Source: Microbacterium sp. Root553 (GTDB taxonomy: Bacteria; Actinomycetota; Actinomycetes; Actinomycetales; Microbacteriaceae). From it: DNA of 64,000 nt. The translations under genes were made by a program, and so were the position numbers. Location of the stretch: the NCBI RefSeq assembly GCF_001426995.1, contig NZ_LMFY01000001.1, forward strand, positions 2,723,471 through 2,787,470. Reading direction: 5' to 3'. The notes beneath the pieces are model-generated. The model was not told where the DNA came from and ran no database searches. It saw only the letters and a list, made by a program, of their open reading frames with translations. Positions within the stretch are counted from its first letter, which is position 1. Every line of letters starts with the position of its first letter. This document shows, piece after piece, positions 9,280 to 22,608 of the stretch.

Positions 9280-10022
9280 CGTGCTCCTTCTCGGGGGTGG
9301 TCGGCGACGAGGTGCGCGAGCGAGCGGATGCCGCGCTCCAGATGCCACTGGGCGTAGGCGGCGACGAGACCGGATGCGGCCGCGTTGTCGACGTGCGGCG
9401 CGGCATCGATCACGTCCCACTCCCCGGCCATCAGGGAGCGCAGCAGTGACAGCGTCCGCTCGGCCACCTTCGGGCTGCCCGCCGGTGCGCAGTTCGGGCA
9501 TACCGCTCCGCCCAGCTGACCGACGAAGTGCTGGTGCGGACCAGGCGCCGCGCACCGCGCGCAGTCGCCGAGCGACGGCGCCCAGCCCGACAGCGCCATG
9601 ACCCGCAGCAGGTAGGAATCCAGGATGCTGCGCGGCGAATGCTCTCCGCGCGACAGCGCCCGCAAGCCGCCCACCAGCAGCAGGTACTGCTCGGGGGTGG
9701 CCTCGGAGTCGCTCAGTCGATCGGCGGTCTCGACCATCGCGTTCGCCGACGTGAACCTGTCGTAGTGGGCCGCGATGTCCGATCCGTACGACCCGAGAGA
9801 CTCGGCCTGCTGCACGATGTCGAGCGTGCGCCCCTGATAGAGCTGCACGTCGGCGACCATGAACGGCTCGAGACGCGAGCCGAACTTCGACGAGGTACGA
9901 CGCACCCCCTTGGCCACGGCCCGGATCTTGCCGTGCCGCCGCGAGAGCATCGTGACGATGCGATCGGCCTCACCCAGTTTGTGGGTGCGCAGGATCACCG
10001 CTTCGTCTCGGTAGGTGGGCAC
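9276..10022 (-). CDS. recO: DNA repair protein RecO
   Basis: RecF-pathway mediator that loads RecA onto gapped DNA. The N-terminal OB fold begins [21 protein letters not shown]. The C-terminal half carries the zinc site CARC...CPNC. At 248 residues it is standard. The frame stays open far upstream, but the GTG at 10022 puts the OB fold at residue 1. It is preceded by GATAAT (10029-10034) with a six-base gap, so a leaderless start is likely. It is divergent from the TRIC-type channel gene only 34 bases away, and the two -10 elements are ten bases apart. Confidence 0.93.
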   Translation of the reverse strand: MPTYRDEAVILRTHKLGEADRIVTMLSRRHGKIRAVAKGVRRTSSKFGSRLEPFMVADVQLYQGRTLDIVQQAESLGSYGSDIAAHYDRFTSANAMVETADRLSDSEATPEQYLLLVGGLRALSRGEHSPRSILDSYLLRVMALSGWAPSLGDCARCAAPGPHQHFVGQLGGAVCPNCAPAGSPKVAERTLSLLRSLMAGEWDVIDAAPHVDNAAASGLVAAYAQWHLERGIRSLAHLVADHPREGAR

Positions 10023-10056
10023 CGTTCGATTATCCTCCGTGCGGGAGAATAGAGGG
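10023..10056. promoter_or_regulatory. Back-to-back recO and TRIC promoters
   Basis: The 34-base gap holds GATAAT for recO (10029-10034, minus) and GAGAAT for the channel gene (10045-10050, plus). Each lies exactly six bases from its GTG start. The two polymerases could not bind together, so the genes may be expressed in competition. Confidence 0.55.
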
Positions 10057-10755
10057 GTGACCGAACCGCTCTTCATCATTCCGCTCTGGGCGGACCTGCT
10101 CGGCGTCGGGCTCGGAGGCGTGCAGGGCGCGCTCTTCGCCTCCGGATTCCAGGGGCAGCGGCGCCTCGACTGGTTGGGCGTCGCCATCATCGGGATCATG
10201 ATCGGCATGGGCGGCGGACTCATCCGCGACATCCTGCTCGGGCAGACTCCCGCGACGCTGCAGAACAACTGGTATCTGATCACCGCCACGGGCGCCGCAC
10301 TGCTGGGGATGCTGCTGGCGGGGCTCTTCACGCGCCTCAACCGGGTGATCGTCGTGCTCGATGCCGTCGTCATCGGCATGTTCGGAGCCTTCGGCACGAG
10401 CAAGGCCATCGCCTTCGGCATCCCGCCCGTCCCCGCCGTGTTCATCGGGGTGTGTGCGGCGGTCGGCGGCAGCGTGCTGCGCGACATGCTCATGGGCCTC
10501 CCGACCGCGATCATGCACGTCGGCTCGCTCTACGCCGTGGCCGCCGGCGCCGGCTGCACGTTCATCGTCGTCTCGAACGCCTTCGGCGTGCCCATTCCGC
10601 TCGCGGCAGTGCTCGGGATCGTCGTGACCGCGGTGATCCGCATCCTGGCCGTGAGCTTCGACGTCTCGCTCCCCGAGCAGCGCCGCATCTACCGCCGCAA
10701 GGTCGCGGCCGAGACCGGCGTGATCCCTATCATCAAGCCCAGCATCGACCTCTAG
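10057..10755 (+). CDS. TRIC/UPF0126-family cation channel-like membrane protein
   Basis: An integral membrane protein of 232 residues with two internally repeated halves. Each half has a glycine-rich kinked helix followed by an Arg-Asp pair: [11 protein letters not shown] and [11 protein letters not shown]. This is the mark of prokaryotic trimeric intracellular cation channels (formerly UPF0126), and about seven membrane segments are apparent. The GTG at 10057 is chosen because the first hydrophobic segment follows at once and GAGAAT lies six bases upstream. It probably conducts monovalent cations; no regulator is evident. Confidence 0.85.
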   Translation: MTEPLFIIPLWADLLGVGLGGVQGALFASGFQGQRRLDWLGVAIIGIMIGMGGGLIRDILLGQTPATLQNNWYLITATGAALLGMLLAGLFTRLNRVIVVLDAVVIGMFGAFGTSKAIAFGIPPVPAVFIGVCAAVGGSVLRDMLMGLPTAIMHVGSLYAVAAGAGCTFIVVSNAFGVPIPLAAVLGIVVTAVIRILAVSFDVSLPEQRRIYRRKVAAETGVIPIIKPSIDL

Positions 10756-10756
10756 G

Positions 10757-10869
10757 CGCCCTTCGTCTCGTCGCTCCGCTCCTCGCTCAGGGAACAGCAC
10801 CGCCCCCTGAGCGAGCGAAGCGAGACGAAGGGCACCGCCCCCTGAGCGAGCGAAGCGAGACGAAGGGCG
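10757..10869. repeat. Three copies of the dispersed repeat
   Basis: A long-form minus copy (10757-10792) is followed by two short-form plus copies (10805-10833 and 10840-10869). They fill the gap between the convergent channel gene and leuA. The opposed copies can form a strong hairpin suited to ending transcription from both sides. Confidence 0.9.
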
Positions 10870-10875
10870 AACGGC

Positions 10876-12702
<1,827 letters not shown>

Positions 12703-12719
<17 letters not shown>

Positions 12720-12750
12720 AGCTAAGAAGAAGCAGACCGCCGAAAGGCAT
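12703..12750 (-). CDS. leuA leader peptide with four consecutive Leu codons
   Basis: A 15-residue open frame, MPFGGLLLLSCRDES, with CTG CTT CTT CTT in a row, placed 72 bases before leuA. Runs of codons for the end product are the hallmark of attenuator leader peptides, and leucine-rich leaders upstream of leuA are known in actinobacteria. TAGCAT at 12757-12762 sits six bases before its ATG, so the peptide is probably translated from the very 5' end of the transcript. Too short for standard gene calling. Confidence 0.75.
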
Positions 12751-12827
12751 GCGGCCATGCTAGCAGGATCGCTGTGATTCTCCGGAGCACCCGTGAGACG
12801 ATGCGGTCGGTGACGACACTGGCAGGT

Positions 12828-13466
12828 ATGAGCACATCGCGCAGACGTACGCTTCTCGCCGCAGCGGTCCTCTCGGGGATGATCGGCCTCGCCGCCTGTT
12901 CCGCGGCGCCCGGATCGTCGCCGGCCCCGACCAGCTCCGGACGGCCCGCCTGGGACGCGGGCGACGTGACGCCCCCGGAGGGACGTGTGATCGGCACCGG
13001 CATGGTGCTCGACGCCGCGGGAGACGTCGAACTGTGCCTCGGCGCGGTCGCCGAGTCGTACCCGCCGCAATGCTCGGGCGTTCCGGTGGACGGGTGGACG
13101 TGGGACGGAGTCGACGGCAACGACACCAGTGGTGACGCCACCTGGGGCATGTACGCGGCCTACGGCACGTATGACGGTCATCGCTACACGATCACCGACC
13201 CGCCCATCATGCTGGCGCTCTACGACTCGGTGGCCCCGGTGGATCCGGCCAACGGCGTCGAGGGGACGACGTCCGCTGCCGACCTCGCCCGGGTGCAGGA
13301 CGAGCTCTCGACCACGCTCGGGACCGACGCGCTCAGCGTCTGGACGGAGCGGGGGTACGTCTGGGTCCAGGTCGTCTGGGACGACGGCTCCCTGCAGGAT
13401 GCCGTCGACGACGCCTACGGCGACGACGTCGTGCTCGTCACCTCGGCGCTGCGCGAGATCGACTAG
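12828..13466 (+). CDS. Secreted lipoprotein of unknown function
   Basis: A 212-residue protein with a classic lipoprotein signal: Arg-rich start MSTSRRRTLL, hydrophobic stretch, and lipobox IGLAAC with Cys24 as the lipidation site. A Ser/Pro/Thr-rich linker follows. The mature part is acidic, with paired Cys residues in ELCLGAVAESYPPQCSGV, and shows no enzyme motif. ATG 12828 is chosen because it gives a standard signal length; frames further upstream would bury it. It diverges from the leuA leader. The stop overlaps the oxidoreductase stop on the other strand through CTAG. Confidence 0.75.
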   Translation: MSTSRRRTLLAAAVLSGMIGLAACSAAPGSSPAPTSSGRPAWDAGDVTPPEGRVIGTGMVLDAAGDVELCLGAVAESYPPQCSGVPVDGWTWDGVDGNDTSGDATWGMYAAYGTYDGHRYTITDPPIMLALYDSVAPVDPANGVEGTTSAADLARVQDELSTTLGTDALSVWTERGYVWVQVVWDDGSLQDAVDDAYGDDVVLVTSALREID

Positions 13467-14407
13467 CGCGCCGGGATCAGGGCGAGCTTGCCGCCGGGGT
13501 GCCCCTCGGCGAGCAGGGCGAGCGCCGCGGGTGCCTCGTCGAGAGGGAAGGTGCGGGCGAGCGGTACGACGAGTTCACCGTTCTGCGCCAGCCTCACCAG
13601 CTCGCCGCGGATGTCGTCGCGGAACCGCGCACTCGCGGGCATCGACCCGGCGATCGCGAGGATGCCGTCCGCCTCGGCCCTCCCCATGGCGGCGATCGTG
13701 ACGATGCGCGCACGGTCGGCGACGAGTTCGAGGGACACGTCGACGGCCTCGGCGGTGCCGACCGCGTCGAGGGCTGCGGCGACAGCTGCACCCTCGGAGG
13801 CAGCGCGCACCCGATCCGCGAGTCCCGGTCCGTAGGCGACGGGCGTGCCGCCGAAGTGCCGCACGACATCGAATCGACTCGTGCCGGCCGTGCCGATGAC
13901 CCGGATGCCCCGCAGCGCCGCCTGCTGCAGCACGCTGACGCCGACGGCGCCCGATGCCCCGTGCAGCAGCACGGTCTCGCCGGGGGCCGCTCCCGTGACC
14001 GCGAGCATCTCGGCCGCCGTGGTGCCCGCGAGCAGCAGGTTCGCGGCCTCGGGGTGGCTGAGGGGAGTCGGTTTCGCGAACGCCTTCTCGGCGGGGATGG
14101 TGAGTGCCGTGGCGTACCCGCCGCTCACGCGGAAGGCGATCACCTCGTCGCCGATCTCGGCCGGTCCGGATCCGATCGTCGTGTCGGGACCGATCGCGGT
14201 GATCACACCCGACACCTCGTATCCGATCGCCACCGGCAGCTCGACTCCCGGCCGAGGGCCGGCGACGTGTTTGGCATCCGCGGGATTCACACCCGCCGCG
14301 TGGACCTCGATGGTGATCTCTCCGACACCGGGTCGGGGAACCTCGTACTCGACGAAATCCCACTCCTCAGGTGCGCTCCACGATGAGGCGACCCAGTGCA
14401 TCGCCAT
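13463..14407 (-). CDS. Zinc-independent quinone oxidoreductase-like MDR protein
   Basis: A medium-chain dehydrogenase/reductase of 314 residues. The catalytic half contains HAAGVNPADAKHVAG and IGYEVSGVITAIG, and the NADPH-binding fold has HGASGAVGVSVLQQA. The structural-zinc Cys cluster is absent, as in the quinone oxidoreductase/QOR branch. It probably reduces quinones or enones with NADPH. The ATG at 14407 overlaps the era stop as TGATG, so it is co-translated as the last gene of the HIT-phoH-ybeY-corC-era operon, although its function has no obvious tie to ribosome assembly. Confidence 0.88.
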   Translation of the reverse strand: MAMHWVASSWSAPEEWDFVEYEVPRPGVGEITIEVHAAGVNPADAKHVAGPRPGVELPVAIGYEVSGVITAIGPDTTIGSGPAEIGDEVIAFRVSGGYATALTIPAEKAFAKPTPLSHPEAANLLLAGTTAAEMLAVTGAAPGETVLLHGASGAVGVSVLQQAALRGIRVIGTAGTSRFDVVRHFGGTPVAYGPGLADRVRAASEGAAVAAALDAVGTAEAVDVSLELVADRARIVTIAAMGRAEADGILAIAGSMPASARFRDDIRGELVRLAQNGELVVPLARTFPLDEAPAALALLAEGHPGGKLALIPAR

Positions 14408-15303
14408 CAGAAGCCGAGCCGTCCGAGCTGCTTCGGGTCGCGCTGCCATTCCTTGGCGACCTTGACATGCAGGCCCAGGAACACCCTCGTGCCGAGGAGG
14501 TCCTCGATGCCGGCGCGGGCGCGACGGCCGACGTCGGCCAGCCTCTTGCCCTTGTGTCCGATGATGATCGCCTTCTGGCTGTCGCGCTCCACGACGATCG
14601 AGGCGTGCACGTCGGTCAGGTCCGTGCCCTCGCGGGGAGCGATGTCGTCGATCACGACGGCGATCGAGTGCGGCAGCTCGTCGCGCACGCCGTCGAGCGC
14701 CGCCTCACGGATCATCTCGGCGATGCGGTCCTCCTCCGACTCATCGGTCGTGACGCCCTCTTCATAGAGCGCGGGGCCCACCGGCATCAGCGAGAGCACC
14801 TCGTCGGCGAGCACCTCCAGCTGATCGTTCGTGAGAGCGGAGATCGGGATGACCGCATCCCAGTCCTCGCGAAGAGCATCGACCTCCAGGAGACGCTCGG
14901 TGATGTCATCGCGGCCGGCCGCATCGGTCTTCGTGACGATCGCGATCTTCTTGGCGCGGCGGTATCCGTCGAGCGATGCCGCGATGCGGCGGTCGCCGGG
15001 GCCGACCTTCTCGGTCGCAGGCACGCAGAATCCGATCACGTCGACGTCGCCGAGGACCTGCTCGACGAGGTCGTTCAGACGCTCGCCCAGAAGAGTGCGT
15101 GGCTTGTGGATGCCGGGTGTGTCGACGATGACGAGCTGCCCGTCCGGGCGATTCACGATCCCGCGGATCGCGCGTCGGGTCGTCTGCGGCTTCTCACTCG
15201 TGATGGCGATCTTCTCGCCCACCAGAGCGTTCGTGAGAGTCGACTTGCCCACGTTGGGGCGCCCCACGAAGGTCACGAACCCGCTTCGCGTCTGCTCAGT
15301 CAT
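14407..15303 (-). CDS. era: GTPase Era
   Basis: Ribosome-assembly GTPase acting at the 3' end of 16S rRNA. G1 is GRPNVGKST, G3 DTPG, G4 TKTD, and G5 lies in ISAL. The C-terminal KH domain contains IIGHKGKRL (GxxG). The length of 298 residues is normal. The ATG at 15303 is chosen because MTEQTRSGFVTFVGRPN places G1 correctly, and it overlaps the end of the upstream corC-type gene by eight bases. It lies in the conserved phoH-ybeY-corC-era order, all genes tied to 30S maturation or its membrane neighbourhood. Confidence 0.96.
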   Translation of the reverse strand: MTEQTRSGFVTFVGRPNVGKSTLTNALVGEKIAITSEKPQTTRRAIRGIVNRPDGQLVIVDTPGIHKPRTLLGERLNDLVEQVLGDVDVIGFCVPATEKVGPGDRRIAASLDGYRRAKKIAIVTKTDAAGRDDITERLLEVDALREDWDAVIPISALTNDQLEVLADEVLSLMPVGPALYEEGVTTDESEEDRIAEMIREAALDGVRDELPHSIAVVIDDIAPREGTDLTDVHASIVVERDSQKAIIIGHKGKRLADVGRRARAGIEDLLGTRVFLGLHVKVAKEWQRDPKQLGRLGF

Positions 15304-16591
15304 CGTGTGCGTCTCTCTCTTCTGCGGCATCTGCCGCATCCTGTGCCGAGCGTTCCACGAACACCGTCGCGATGCCACGGCCGCGCCCTCGCGAGGCGCC
15401 GCCCGTGAGGGTCAGTCCTTCGACGGTCACCGTCGATCCCGGTTGCGGGACCTGGCCCAGCGTCTTGCCGAGCAGGCCACCGATCGAGTCCACGTCCTCG
15501 TCCTCGAGCTCGAGACCGAAGAGGTCGCCGACATCTTCCAGCGACAGCCGGGCACTGACCCGGTACCGTCCGTCGCCCAGCTCGACGACTTCGGCCGACA
15601 CCTGATCGTACTCGTCGGAGATCTCGCCGACGAGCTCCTCGATGAGGTCTTCGAGCGTGACCAGACCCGAGATCCCGCCGTGCTCGTCGATGACGAGGCA
15701 CACGTGCACCGCGTCGCGCTTCATCTGCTGCAGCAGCGTCTCGGCACGCATCGACTCGGGGACGAAGGTCGCCGGGCGGGAGATCGGCCGGATGGATGCC
15801 GCCCGCCACGCGTTCTCGTCGCGGAAGGCGAACTGCACCAGATCCTTGAGGTAGAGCACTCCGACGACGTCATCGGCGTCGTCGTCGACGACCGGCATGC
15901 GCGAGACGCCGCGCTGCAGGAACAGCGTCATCGCCTCGCTGGTCGTCGCCGTCGCGTCGACGGTCACCATCTCGGTCCGGGGCACCATCACGGCGCGCAC
16001 GAACTGGTCGGTGAAGTCGAACACCGAGTGGATGAGGTCGCGGTCGTCGGCCTCGATCAGGTCGTTGGACGCGGCCTCGTCGACCATGCTCAACAGCTGC
16101 TCCTCCGACGTGAACGAGCTGCGGCCACGTCCGGGTGTGACCCTGTTGCCGAGGACCACGAGCCCCTGAGCGAGCGGGCCGAGGATGATGCGCAGGGCGC
16201 GGACGACCGGAGCGTTCGCGCGCAGCATCCCCTCGGCGTGGTGCCGACCGAACGATCGCGGGCTCGCCCCGACCAGCACGAAGCTGATGCCGGTCATCAG
16301 TACCGCCGCGGCGAGCATCGCCCACCAGATGTTGTCGAACAGGATGCTGAAGGCGACCGTGACGAGCACGGCGGCGGCCGTCTCCGTCAGGACGCGGATG
16401 AATGCGACGGAGTTGACGTGTGCATCGGGGTCCGCGGCGATCCGCGTGAGCTGGGGGGCATTGCGCCCTTCCGTGCCCATCTCCTCGATGTCAGAGCGCG
16501 ATGTGACGCCGAAGGCCGCGTCGATCGCGGCCATCAGGCCGCCGAACGCGACCAGCAGCACGGCCGCGGCGAGCAGGAAGGCGGCGGTCAT
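15296..16591 (-). CDS. CNNM/CorC (HlyC)-family CBS-domain membrane protein
   Basis: A 431-residue protein with an N-terminal CNNM transmembrane domain (hydrophobic segments over roughly residues 1-25 and 60-145). Tandem CBS domains follow (VMVPRTEMVTVDA then VCLVIDEHGGISGLVT), and the protein ends in a CorC_HlyC domain (LEDVGDLFGLELE). Relatives take part in magnesium or cobalt efflux; the transported ion here is not proven. Its ATG overlaps the ybeY stop (ATGA). This gene is usually found between ybeY and era in actinobacteria, as it is here. Confidence 0.92.
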   Translation of the reverse strand: MTAAFLLAAAVLLVAFGGLMAAIDAAFGVTSRSDIEEMGTEGRNAPQLTRIAADPDAHVNSVAFIRVLTETAAAVLVTVAFSILFDNIWWAMLAAAVLMTGISFVLVGASPRSFGRHHAEGMLRANAPVVRALRIILGPLAQGLVVLGNRVTPGRGRSSFTSEEQLLSMVDEAASNDLIEADDRDLIHSVFDFTDQFVRAVMVPRTEMVTVDATATTSEAMTLFLQRGVSRMPVVDDDADDVVGVLYLKDLVQFAFRDENAWRAASIRPISRPATFVPESMRAETLLQQMKRDAVHVCLVIDEHGGISGLVTLEDLIEELVGEISDEYDQVSAEVVELGDGRYRVSARLSLEDVGDLFGLELEDEDVDSIGGLLGKTLGQVPQPGSTVTVEGLTLTGGASRGRGRGIATVFVERSAQDAADAAEERDAHDD

Positions 16592-17046
16592 CGGCGACGT
16601 TCGGACGCGGCGAAGCCCTGGATCAGCTCCTTCTGCAGTCCGAACATCTCGCGCTCGTCATCGGGTTCGGCGTGATCGAAGCCGAGGAGGTGCAGCAGCC
16701 CGTGGGTGGTCAGCAGGATCAGCTCGTCCATCAGGGTGTGGCCTGCAGCCTGCGCCTGCGTCTCGGCGACCTGGGGGCACAGCACGATGTCACCGAGCAG
16801 CCCGGGTGCGGTCGGACGATCCTCGGTGCCGGGGCGCAGCTCATCCATCGGGAAGCTGAGCACATCGGTGGGACCGGGCTCGTCCATCCACTGGACGTGC
16901 AGCGCCTCCATGGCCGCCTCGTCGACGAGGACGATCGCCACCTCGGCGTCGGGGCTCACGTGCAGCTGGGCGAGGTTGAAGTCCGTCAGCCGCTGCAGCA
17001 CGGTCTCGTCGACGTCGATGGCCGACTCGTTGTTGATCTCGATCAT
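16588..17046 (-). CDS. ybeY: Endoribonuclease YbeY
   Basis: Metal-dependent RNase required for 16S rRNA maturation and 70S quality control. The zinc motif HGLLHLLGFDH gives H-x3-H-x5-H near residue 115. At 152 residues it is normal. No Shine-Dalgarno sequence is visible before the ATG at 17046. Instead the 34-base gap to phoH holds two tiny frames linked by TGATG and ATGA overlaps, so translation probably depends on reinitiation from phoH. Confidence 0.95.
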   Translation of the reverse strand: MIEINNESAIDVDETVLQRLTDFNLAQLHVSPDAEVAIVLVDEAAMEALHVQWMDEPGPTDVLSFPMDELRPGTEDRPTAPGLLGDIVLCPQVAETQAQAAGHTLMDELILLTTHGLLHLLGFDHAEPDDEREMFGLQKELIQGFAASERRR

Positions 17047-17083
17047 GACTGTGCTCGATTCATCAGAAAGCTCGATTCATCAG
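17043..17083 (-). repeat. Direct repeat and two minicistrons between phoH and ybeY
   Basis: A 14-base sequence GCTCGATTCATCAG occurs at 17053-17066 and again at 17070-17083. Read on the minus strand it creates two minimal frames, MNRAF (17080-17063) and MNRAQS (17063-17043). The phoH stop overlaps the first start (TGATG), the first stop overlaps the second start (TGATG), and the second stop overlaps the ybeY start (ATGA). Confidence 0.6.
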
Positions 17084-18180
17084 GAGAGGCCTCGTCTCGG
17101 CTTCCGGTCTCGGGGTCCTGGGCGCTGGGCGCCCCTGCGCTCGGCGCGGTTGGCGAACTCGGCGGCCTGCTCGCGTTCGAAGCGCTGGGCGGTGCGCTGC
17201 TCGTCGTATTCGCTGTACGCGTCGACGATCCGACCCACGAGCGAATGACGCACGACGTCGTCGCTCGTGAGGCGGGCGAAGTGGATGTCGTCGATGCCGT
17301 CGAGCACGCGCGTGACGAGGCGGAGTCCCGACGATCCCTGGGGCAGGTCGACCTGGGTGATGTCACCGGTCACGACCATCTTCGAGCCGAAGCCGAGACG
17401 CGTGAGGAACATCTTCATCTGCTCGGGCGTGGTGTTCTGCGCCTCGTCGAGCACGACGAAGGAGTCGTTGAGCGTGCGCCCCCGCATGTAGGCGAGCGGT
17501 GCGACCTCGATGGTTCCGGTCGCCATCAGGCGCGGGACGACCTCGGGGTCCATCATCTCGTTCAGGGCGTCGTAGAGCGGACGCAGGTACGGATCGATCT
17601 TGTCGGTCAGCGTGCCGGGCAGGAAGCCCAGCCGCTCCCCCGCCTCGACGGCGGGACGCGTCAGGATGATCCGGGTGACCTCCTTGCGCTGCAGCGCCTG
17701 CACGGCCTTCGCCATGGCCAGGTAGGTCTTGCCCGTGCCGGCGGGACCGATGCCGAACACGATCGTGTTCTCATCGATCGCGTCGACGTACTCCTTCTGC
17801 CCCACGGTCTTGGGCCGGATGACCTTGCCCCTCGTCGAGAGGATCGCCTCGCCGAGCACCTCGCTCGGTCGCGGACCGTCTTCGGTGCGCAGCATCCGCG
17901 CCGAGCTCGAGACGTCGCTGGGCGCGAGGTCGTGGCCTGCTCTGGTCATGGTCAGCAGCTCCTCCACGAGATTCTTCGCCTTCGCGACGGCATCGGCCGT
18001 GCCCGAGAGCGTGATCTCATTGCCGCGCACGAGGACCTGCACATCGGGATGCTCCTTCTCGAGCATCCGCAGCAGGCGGTCCTGCGGACCGAGCAGCCGC
18101 ACCATGGCCACCCCGTCCACCGCGATTGTCTCCCGAGCGGACGGGACGTCGGCCGGGTCGTGAGTGATGTCAGCGGCCAA
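17080..18180 (-). CDS. phoH: PhoH-family ATPase
   Basis: A PhoH-like ATPase with an N-terminal KH-like segment (LVRGNEITLSGTADAV) and a P-loop GPAGTGKTYLA, followed by Walker B VVLDEAQN and an arginine-rich tail. Linked in many bacteria to ybeY, and presumed to act in RNA metabolism. The frame is open through the HIT gene. A TTG at 18180, overlapping the HIT stop by 11 bases with GGGAG ten bases upstream, gives 366 residues and fits family length. A GTG nearer VAMVRLLG is the alternative. It ends in a double TGA TGA. Confidence 0.92.
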   Translation of the reverse strand: MAADITHDPADVPSARETIAVDGVAMVRLLGPQDRLLRMLEKEHPDVQVLVRGNEITLSGTADAVAKAKNLVEELLTMTRAGHDLAPSDVSSSARMLRTEDGPRPSEVLGEAILSTRGKVIRPKTVGQKEYVDAIDENTIVFGIGPAGTGKTYLAMAKAVQALQRKEVTRIILTRPAVEAGERLGFLPGTLTDKIDPYLRPLYDALNEMMDPEVVPRLMATGTIEVAPLAYMRGRTLNDSFVVLDEAQNTTPEQMKMFLTRLGFGSKMVVTGDITQVDLPQGSSGLRLVTRVLDGIDDIHFARLTSDDVVRHSLVGRIVDAYSEYDEQRTAQRFEREQAAEFANRAERRGAQRPGPRDRKPRRGLS

Positions 18181-18517
18181 CGAGGTTCGTCTCCCGAAGG
18201 TCGCCGGCGAGGACGTGCGCGTGCACGTGCGGCACGGTCTGTCCTGAGTTCTCCCCCACATTGAAGAGGAGTCGGAAGTCGCCGTCGGCGTGCTCGCGTG
18301 CGAGTCGGCCGGCCATCGCGACCATCTCGGCGAGCAGAGCGGGGTCGTCGGCCGCGAGCTCGACGACGTCGACGTACTCGCGCTTGGGGACGACCAGCAG
18401 GTGCAGCGCTGCCTGCGGGTTGATGTCGCGCAGGACGAAGAGCCGCTCGTCCTCGGCGACGATCTCACCGGGGATCTCACCGTCGAGGATGCGGGTGAAC
18501 AGGGAGGGGGCTGACAT
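18170..18517 (-). CDS. HIT-family (HinT-like) nucleotide-binding protein
   Basis: A 115-residue histidine-triad hydrolase, probably acting on nucleoside phosphoramidates. The triad is HVHAHVLAG, and ILDGEIPGEIVAEDE and LHLLVVPKREY are family hallmarks. First gene of the phoH-ybeY-corC-era operon. TAAACT at 18524-18529 ends six bases before the ATG, so the operon transcript may start at this codon. The gap to the divergent glyQS gene is 244 bases. Confidence 0.93.
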   Translation of the reverse strand: MSAPSLFTRILDGEIPGEIVAEDERLFVLRDINPQAALHLLVVPKREYVDVVELAADDPALLAEMVAMAGRLAREHADGDFRLLFNVGENSGQTVPHVHAHVLAGDLRETNLVGR

Positions 18518-18656
18518 GCCCCCAGTTTAGTGGCTCCACCTGCGGCGGCGGCGTGTCGGCCGCCGCCCGGACGGACGCCCGCCGACCGCGTGCGGCGGGC
18601 GGAATCCTGCCGCGGCGATCCCCGCCCCGCCGCGTGGATCGCTCGGGCTCGACGGC

Positions 18657-18662
18657 TAAGAT
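18657..18662 (+). promoter_or_regulatory. Probable -10 element of glyQS
   Basis: TAAGAT about 99 bases before the GTG start of the glycyl-tRNA synthetase gene. No convincing -35 was found. The implied leader contains a GCTCGGCG...CGTCGAGC inverted pair but no T-box features that I recognise. A 70-codon frame over 18553-18765 is judged spurious. Confidence 0.4.
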
Positions 18663-18761
18663 GGGCAGACACCCACCGCTCGGCGTCATCGACGCGCCCC
18701 GTCCGTCGAGCAACGAGGCCGCAGCGGCCGATGTCAGGGTGTACGAGAAACCGAGGTACAG

Positions 18762-21764
<3,003 letters not shown>

Positions 21765-21784
21765 GCCGCCGCGTAGACGGACAC

Positions 21785-21827
21785 ACGCGAGAGGGTGCGC
21801 ATCCATCGGATGCGCACCCTCTCGCGT
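21785..21827. terminator. Bidirectional terminator hairpin between glyQS and rsmE
   Basis: A perfect 20-bp stem (21785-21804 with 21808-21827) around the three-base loop ATC. It lies 20 bases past the glyQS stop and 41 bases past the convergent rsmE stop, so it can serve both. The arms include GAGGGTGCGCATCC and its complement. Confidence 0.85.
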
Positions 21828-21868
21828 TCACACTCTTCTGCTCATACTCTCGTCCGGCTATGCCCGCG

Positions 21869-22597
21869 TCACCAGCGGCCGAGTGCGACCGAGAGCACCG
21901 CGATCGCGGCCGGACCGGCGGTCGAGGTGCGCAGCACCGTCCGCCCCAGCAGCATCCGCTCCGCGCCGGCATCCGAGAGTCGAGCGAGCTCGTCGTCGGC
22001 GATACCGCCCTCGGGACCGACCACCAGCACGAGGTCACGGTCGTCGGGCTCGAGGTCCGACAGGCGCGTCGGCGCACCCGGATCGAGCAGAAGCATCCGT
22101 TGCGTCGAGGCGCGAACGGCGAGTTCGGCCGTCGTCACGGGAGTCGAGACCTCCGGAACCCAGGAGCGGTGCGCCTGCTTCGCCGCCTCACGGACGATGG
22201 TCGCCCAGCGCTCGCGTCCCTTCACGGCCTTCGGCCCGTCCCACCGCGAGACGCTGCGGCCCGCCTGCCACGGCACGATCTCGTCGACGCCGAGCTCGCA
22301 CGCGGCCTGCACGGCGAGCTCGTCGCGATCGCCCTTCGCCAGAGCCTGCACCAGAACGATCCGGGGCCGCGGCGCAGGCTCCTCGGAGCGAGACGACACA
22401 CGGACGTCGACCGATGACGGCGAGACCTGCTCGGCGACGCCGGTGAGCCAGACTCCCGCCCCGTCGCCGATCGTCACGGATTCGCCGACGCGGAGCCGGC
22501 GGACGACAGCGGCGTGCTTGGCCTCGCCTCCCGTGAGCGTCACGACGTCGCCGACCGCGGCGTCGGAGGCGGACGCGAGCAGGAAGTGCAGAGCCAT
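21869..22597 (-). CDS. rsmE: 16S rRNA m3U1498 methyltransferase
   Basis: A SPOUT-fold methyltransferase of the RsmE family, 242 residues. An N-terminal PUA-like segment (HAAVVRRLRVGESVTIGDG) is followed by the knotted SAM site with VGPEGGIADDEL and LGRTVLRTSTAGPAAI, both diagnostic. It modifies U1498 of 16S rRNA in the assembled 30S subunit. It starts 11 bases after dnaJ, completing hrcA-dnaJ-rsmE, an order often seen in high-GC Gram-positives. Confidence 0.95.
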   Translation of the reverse strand: MALHFLLASASDAAVGDVVTLTGGEAKHAAVVRRLRVGESVTIGDGAGVWLTGVAEQVSPSSVDVRVSSRSEEPAPRPRIVLVQALAKGDRDELAVQAACELGVDEIVPWQAGRSVSRWDGPKAVKGRERWATIVREAAKQAHRSWVPEVSTPVTTAELAVRASTQRMLLLDPGAPTRLSDLEPDDRDLVLVVGPEGGIADDELARLSDAGAERMLLGRTVLRTSTAGPAAIAVLSVALGRW

Positions 22598-22608
22598 CGG
22601 TGCCCCGA

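Noticed and set aside
16150..16185. CCCTGAGCGAGCG inside the corC-type gene
   Set aside because: Only the first 13 bases match the repeat, the rest diverges, and it encodes conserved protein. It is taken as chance.
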